Positions 5,075 through 7,714 of a DNA stretch of 7,714 nucleotides are shown here, in pieces (positions within the stretch are counted from its first letter, which is position 1; each line of letters opens with the position of its first letter). The stretch lies in NCBI GenBank assembly GCA_029263635.1, contig JAJUFY010000096.1, positions 1 through 7,714 on the forward strand, in the 5' to 3' direction. The notes below the pieces were generated by a model. It had not been told where the DNA came from and searched no databases. It saw only the letters and a list, made by a program, of their open reading frames with translations. The DNA comes from Ectothiorhodospiraceae bacterium. GTDB taxonomy: Bacteria; Pseudomonadota; Gammaproteobacteria; Nitrococcales; AK92. The position numbers and the translations under genes are program-made.

Positions 5075-5104
5075 ATTATAAGGAAATGCGCGCGAAAAGA
5101 TCAA
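5075..5104 (-). promoter_or_regulatory. Sigma-70 promoter for tRNA-Ala, overlapping the gltX stop codon
   Basis: On the minus strand: TTGATC (5104-5099), 18 bases, then a perfect TATAAT (5080-5075). The gltX TGA (5103-5101) lies inside the -35 box. The predicted start is near 5068, 9 bases before the tRNA. The discriminator is very GC-rich (GCGCGCTC), typical of stable-RNA promoters under stringent control. An 8-bp inverted repeat (GCGCGCAT ... ATGCGCGC, 5069-5093) surrounds the -10 box. Confidence 0.7.
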
Positions 5105-6513
5105 CCGCCATTTTGCGCCCCGATCCAGGCGAGCGCCCGGTCGATGCGCGCCAGCGTCTCGTCGCGACCGAGCACCTCCAGCGTCTTGTCGATCGGCGGC
5201 GACACCGAGCCTCCAGACACCGCCACCCGCAGCGGCTGCGCCACCTTGCCGAGCCCCAGCTCCTGCGCCTCGGCAAAGCGATGTACGGTGTCGTGAATCA
5301 CCGGCGCCGTCCACTCCCCCACCCCGGCCAGCTGCTCGCGCAAGGCCGCCAGCACCGGCGCCGTCTCGGCAGTGAGATTCTTGCGTGCCGCCTTCTCCTC
5401 GTACTCGGCCGGTGCCCGGTAGAAGAACACTGCGCTCTGCGCCATCTCCACCAAGGTCTTGGCCCGCTCGGAAAGGGCCTCGACCACCTGCTCCAGCGCC
5501 GGGCCGTCGGCCGGATCGATGCCCAGCGACGCCAGGTGCGGCGACAGATGGCGCGCGACATGCCGCGGATCCGAAGTCTTGATGTAGTGCTGGTTGAGCC
5601 ACAGCAGCTTGCCGGGATTGAGGCTGGAGGCGGCGGCATTGATGTCGTCGATATCGAACAACGCCACCATCTCGTCGAGCGAGAAGATCTCCTGGTCGCC
5701 ATGCGCCCAGCCGAGCCGCACCAGATAGTTCAGCACCGCCTCCGGCAGGAAGCCGGCATCGCGGTACTCCGTCACGCTGGCCGCGCCGGTGCGCTTGGAG
5801 AGCTTCTTGCCGTGCTCGTCCAGGATCATCGGCACATGCGCGTACACCGGCGGCTCGACGCCCAGCGCACGCAGGATGTTCATCTGCCGCGGGGTATTGT
5901 TGAGGTGGTCGTCGCCGCGGATGACATGGGTGATTCCCATATCCATGTCATCCACCACCACGGTGAAGTTGTAGGTGGGCGAGCCGTCGCCGCGGGCGAT
6001 CACCAGATCGTCCAGCTCGGTGTTCTGGAACACCACCCGACCCTTGACCCGGTCGTCGACCACCACTTCGCCGTCGAGCGGGTTCTTGAAGCGCACCACC
6101 GCCTCCTCGCCCGGTTGCGGCACCCGGCCGAGATCACGGCAATGACCGTCGTAGCGAGGCTTCTCCTTGCGCGCCATCTGCTCCTCGCGCAGCTTGTCGA
6201 TGCGCTCCTTGGGACAGAAGCAGTAATAAGCCTTGTCCTGCTCCAGCAGCTGCCGGATCACTTCTTTATAGCGATCGAAGCGCTTGGTCTGGTAGAACGG
6301 CCCCTCGTCGTAGTCGAGCCCGAGCCAGGTCATGCCCTCGAGGATGGCGTTCACCGCCTCGGGGGTGGAGCGCTCCAGGTCGGTGTCCTCGATGCGCAGC
6401 ACGAAGCGGCCGCCGTGCCGGCGCGCATACAAGTATGAGAACAGCGCCGTGCGGGCGCCGCCGATGTGCAGATAACCCGTGGGGGATGGAGCGAAGCGCG
6501 TCTTGACCGTCAT
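5101..6513 (-). CDS. gltX: Glutamyl-tRNA synthetase GltX
   Basis: GltX charges tRNA-Glu with glutamate in the cytoplasm, using ATP (class I synthetase). The product is 470 residues, nearly the same as the E. coli enzyme (471). The Rossmann fold starts at once with RFAPSPTGYLHIGGARTAL (6-24), in which HIGG (16-19) is the HIGH motif. KLSKR (237-241) is the KMSKS loop. The catalytic-site block RGDDHLNNTPRQ is at 199-210. The connective zinc-binding region has C98, C100 and C125 at the E. coli positions, but the fourth ligand (H127 in E. coli) is D127. The helical anticodon-binding domain follows to the end. The frame is open for 37 codons upstream, but homology begins at MTVKTRFAPSPTG, with AGGG 6 bases upstream, so I use the ATG at 6513. 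Whether it discriminates tRNA-Gln cannot be judged here. tRNA-Ala lies downstream and tRNA-Val diverges upstream, an arrangement conserved with E. coli. Confidence 0.97.
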   Translation of the reverse strand: MTVKTRFAPSPTGYLHIGGARTALFSYLYARRHGGRFVLRIEDTDLERSTPEAVNAILEGMTWLGLDYDEGPFYQTKRFDRYKEVIRQLLEQDKAYYCFCPKERIDKLREEQMARKEKPRYDGHCRDLGRVPQPGEEAVVRFKNPLDGEVVVDDRVKGRVVFQNTELDDLVIARGDGSPTYNFTVVVDDMDMGITHVIRGDDHLNNTPRQMNILRALGVEPPVYAHVPMILDEHGKKLSKRTGAASVTEYRDAGFLPEAVLNYLVRLGWAHGDQEIFSLDEMVALFDIDDINAAASSLNPGKLLWLNQHYIKTSDPRHVARHLSPHLASLGIDPADGPALEQVVEALSERAKTLVEMAQSAVFFYRAPAEYEEKAARKNLTAETAPVLAALREQLAGVGEWTAPVIHDTVHRFAEAQELGLGKVAQPLRVAVSGGSVSPPIDKTLEVLGRDETLARIDRALAWIGAQNGG

Positions 6514-6547
6514 CGGTTGCCCTGCGAGCTGATCGAGAAGGCCGGCT

Positions 6548-6578
6548 ATGGTAGCAAAAGCACCGCCGGACGCGGCAA
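6548..6578 (-). promoter_or_regulatory. Possible gltX promoter (weak match)
   Basis: On the minus strand, an extended -10 element TGC-TACCAT (TACCAT at 6553-6548) has TTGCCG as a poor -35 candidate 19 bases upstream. The predicted start is near 6541, giving a leader of about 28 bases. It is the best match in the gltX/tRNA-Val intergenic region but is not strong. Confidence 0.3.
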
Positions 6579-6592
6579 GGCGGCCTGGTGCG

Positions 6593-6620
6593 TTGACAGC
6601 CCCGGGCGCCGTGCTAGAAT
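6593..6620 (+). promoter_or_regulatory. Sigma-70 promoter for tRNA-Val
   Basis: TTGACA (6593-6598), 16 bases, then TAGAAT (6615-6620): a perfect -35 and a five-of-six -10. The predicted start is near 6627, 6 bases before the tRNA. It is divergent from gltX. Confidence 0.85.
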
Positions 6621-6632
6621 TCACGCCTCTTC

Positions 6633-6707
6633 GGGCGCGTAGCTCAGCGGGAGAGCACTGCCTTCACACGGCAGGGGTCACAGGTTCAATCCCTGTCGCG
6701 CCCACCA
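6633..6707 (+). tRNA. tRNA-Val(CAC)
   Basis: The gene is 75 bases with CCA encoded. The acceptor stem GGGCGCG pairs perfectly with CGCGCCC. The D arm is GCTCAGCGGGAGAGC. The anticodon stem CTGCC/GGCAG encloses TTCACAC, so the anticodon is CAC, which reads GUG. The T arm is ACAGG-TTCAATC-CCTGT. It is a single-gene unit with its own promoter and terminator, divergent from gltX. E. coli has a valine tRNA operon (valU, anticodon UAC) at the same place. Confidence 0.96.
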
Positions 6708-6714
6708 TACAAAT

Positions 6715-6749
6715 CAAGGGGTTAGGCCAATCGCCTAACCCCTTGTTTA
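6715..6749 (+). terminator. Intrinsic terminator after tRNA-Val
   Basis: A perfect 13-bp stem (CAAGGGGTTAGGC with its complement, 6715-6727 and 6733-6745) has a 5-base loop and is followed by TTTATTT. It starts 8 bases after the tRNA CCA. On the minus strand the tail is ATTTG, so it may also end the glutamate-synthase-like transcript arriving from the right, whose stop codon is 56 bases away. Confidence 0.88.
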
Positions 6750-6801
6750 TTTCTGGCGGTCCCAATCGGGTCCACTCCCTCGCCCTCGGCGAAAGCACGG
6801 A

Positions 6802-7714
6802 CTAAGCGTAGCTTGGCTCCGTGCCGACCGGAACCGCGGCATCCGGCTCGACGAGTCCAAAACTATCGGCCCGCGCCAGCCGCCACGTGCGGTGGTAGAA
6901 ATCGTCGCTGCCGGCATCGGTCAACAGCTCTCCCGGCTCCAGGAAGCGGTGCAGCTGCGAAAACAGCCGGATCTCGGTGTACGACACCCGCCGCGCCAGA
7001 TGCTCGGCCTTGATCTGCGAGGGATGCGTCAGGCCGGCAGCTGCGAGCAGCTCGGCCAGCGCCTTGAGGGTGTTGCGGTGGAAGTTGTACACCCGCTCGG
7101 CCTTGTCCTCGACCACCAGCGCGCGCTGGCGTAAGGGATCCTGGGTCGCCACGCCGGTCGGGCAGCGGTTGGTGTGGCAGGCCTGGGCCTGGATGCAGCC
7201 GATCGCGAACATGAAACCGCGCGCCGAATTGGCCCAGTCGGCGCCGATCGCCAGCACGCTGGCGATATCGAAGGCGCTGACGATCTTGCCGCTGGCGCCG
7301 ATACGGATGTGCTGGCGCAGATTGGTGCCCACCAGCACGTTGTGGACCAGCAGCAGCGCCTCGCGCAGCGGCATGCCCATATGGTCGGCGAACTCCAACG
7401 GTGCGGCGCCGGTACCGCCCTCGGCACCGTCCACCACGATGAAATCGGGCAGCACGCCGGTCTCCAGCATCGCCTTGACGATGCCCATGAACTCCCACGG
7501 ATGGCCAACGCAGAGCTTGAAGCCCACCGGCTTGCCGTCGGCGAGTTCGCGCAGGCGGGCGATGAAACGCAGCAGCTCGATCGGGGTCGAGAACTCGCTG
7601 TGCGCTGGCGGCGAGACGCAGTCGCGGTCGCGCGGCACACCGCGGGTGGCGGCAATCTCGGCGCTGATCTTGTGCTTGGGCAGGATGCCGCCGCGGCCGG
7701 GCTTGGCACCCTGG
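6802..7714 (-). CDS. FMN-binding glutamate synthase domain protein, N-terminal part outside window
   Basis: The visible 303 residues are the C-terminal part of a Glu_synthase (PF01645-type) domain, the FMN barrel that makes glutamate from 2-oxoglutarate and ammonia in GltB. The barrel motif QGAKPGRGGILP is read at the right edge, so the frame continues beyond 7714; an internal GTG at 7638 is not the start. VVDGAEGGTGAAPLEF is the FMN/substrate loop. Three cysteines (codons at 7197-7195, 7179-7177 and 7164-7162) have the C-x5-C-x4-C spacing of the glutamate synthase 3Fe-4S cluster and run into CPTGVATQ. The protein ends soon after the barrel, with no GltB-type C-terminal GXGXG domain. It therefore belongs to the stand-alone FMN-binding glutamate synthase family (about 500-550 residues), whose physiological reaction is mostly unproven; relatives include the barrel subunit of N-methylglutamate synthase. 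I give no gene symbol. Confidence 0.9.
   Translation of the reverse strand, partial: QGAKPGRGGILPKHKISAEIAATRGVPRDRDCVSPPAHSEFSTPIELLRFIARLRELADGKPVGFKLCVGHPWEFMGIVKAMLETGVLPDFIVVDGAEGGTGAAPLEFADHMGMPLREALLLVHNVLVGTNLRQHIRIGASGKIVSAFDIASVLAIGADWANSARGFMFAIGCIQAQACHTNRCPTGVATQDPLRQRALVVEDKAERVYNFHRNTLKALAELLAAAGLTHPSQIKAEHLARRVSYTEIRLFSQLHRFLEPGELLTDAGSDDFYHRTWRLARADSFGLVEPDAAVPVGTEPSYA

Noticed and set aside
5086..6438. 450-codon open frame on the plus strand opposite gltX
   Set aside because: It is an antisense shadow of gltX with skewed composition (histidine- and leucine-rich) and would start in the tRNA-Ala promoter.
6514..6624. 37-codon N-terminal extension of gltX
   Set aside because: Family homology begins at MTVKTRFAPSPTG. 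The extension runs over the tRNA-Val promoter and has low-complexity composition.
1..7714. CRISPR arrays, insertion sequences, phage or integron attachment sites
   Set aside because: I saw no regularly spaced repeats, transposase or integrase frames, or duplicated tRNA 3' ends; the genes are conserved chromosomal machinery.

Overview
The window is GC-rich and looks like a gammaproteobacterial chromosome with a polar-flagellum (Pseudomonas/Vibrio-like) regulatory logic. That reading rests on three things. The order cheV-cheR-flgBC, divergent from flgA-flgM-flgN, is the one known in Pseudomonas. Sigma-54 and sigma-28 (FliA) promoters are interleaved. The block tRNA-Ala(GGC)-gltX-divergent tRNA-Val is also found in E. 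coli. I cannot name the genus.

Left part (1-4610), flagellar and chemotaxis genes. On the minus strand, reading right to left: cheV (2855-1935), cheR (1745-897), flgB (806-411) and flgC (404 to the left edge, cut a few codons before its end). On the plus strand: flgA (2949-3671), flgM (3813-4124) and flgN (4131-4610). Four promoters read very clearly. There is a sigma-28 site for cheV, a consensus sigma-54 site for flgB, a sigma-54 site for flgA and a sigma-28 site for flgM. Rod and P-ring genes are therefore under sigma-54, while chemotaxis and anti-sigma genes are under FliA, as in the Pseudomonas cascade. FlgM holds FliA until the hook-basal body is complete and is then exported; FlgN chaperones the hook-filament junction proteins. 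CheR methylates chemoreceptors, and CheV couples them to CheA.

Middle (4611-4983): 373 bases with no convincing gene, where Pseudomonas aeruginosa carries the PilZ gene ycgR. It contains a degenerate direct repeat and ends in a strong terminator for the leftward tRNA-Ala transcript.

Right part (4984-7714), translation and glutamate metabolism. tRNA-Ala(GGC) and gltX (glutamyl-tRNA synthetase) lie on the minus strand. tRNA-Val(CAC) is divergent from gltX, with its own good sigma-70 promoter and a perfect 13-bp terminator hairpin. The C-terminal 303 residues of an FMN/3Fe-4S glutamate-synthase-domain protein lie on the minus strand and run off the right edge.

Most of the window is ordinary, well-conserved machinery. 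The points worth a second look are regulatory: a flgA sigma-54 start site that falls on the flgA start codon (implying a leaderless mRNA), a 19-codon upstream reading frame overlapping the flgM start by ATGA, the tRNA-Ala promoter embedded in the gltX stop codon and an inverted repeat, and the repeat-bearing gap after flgN.
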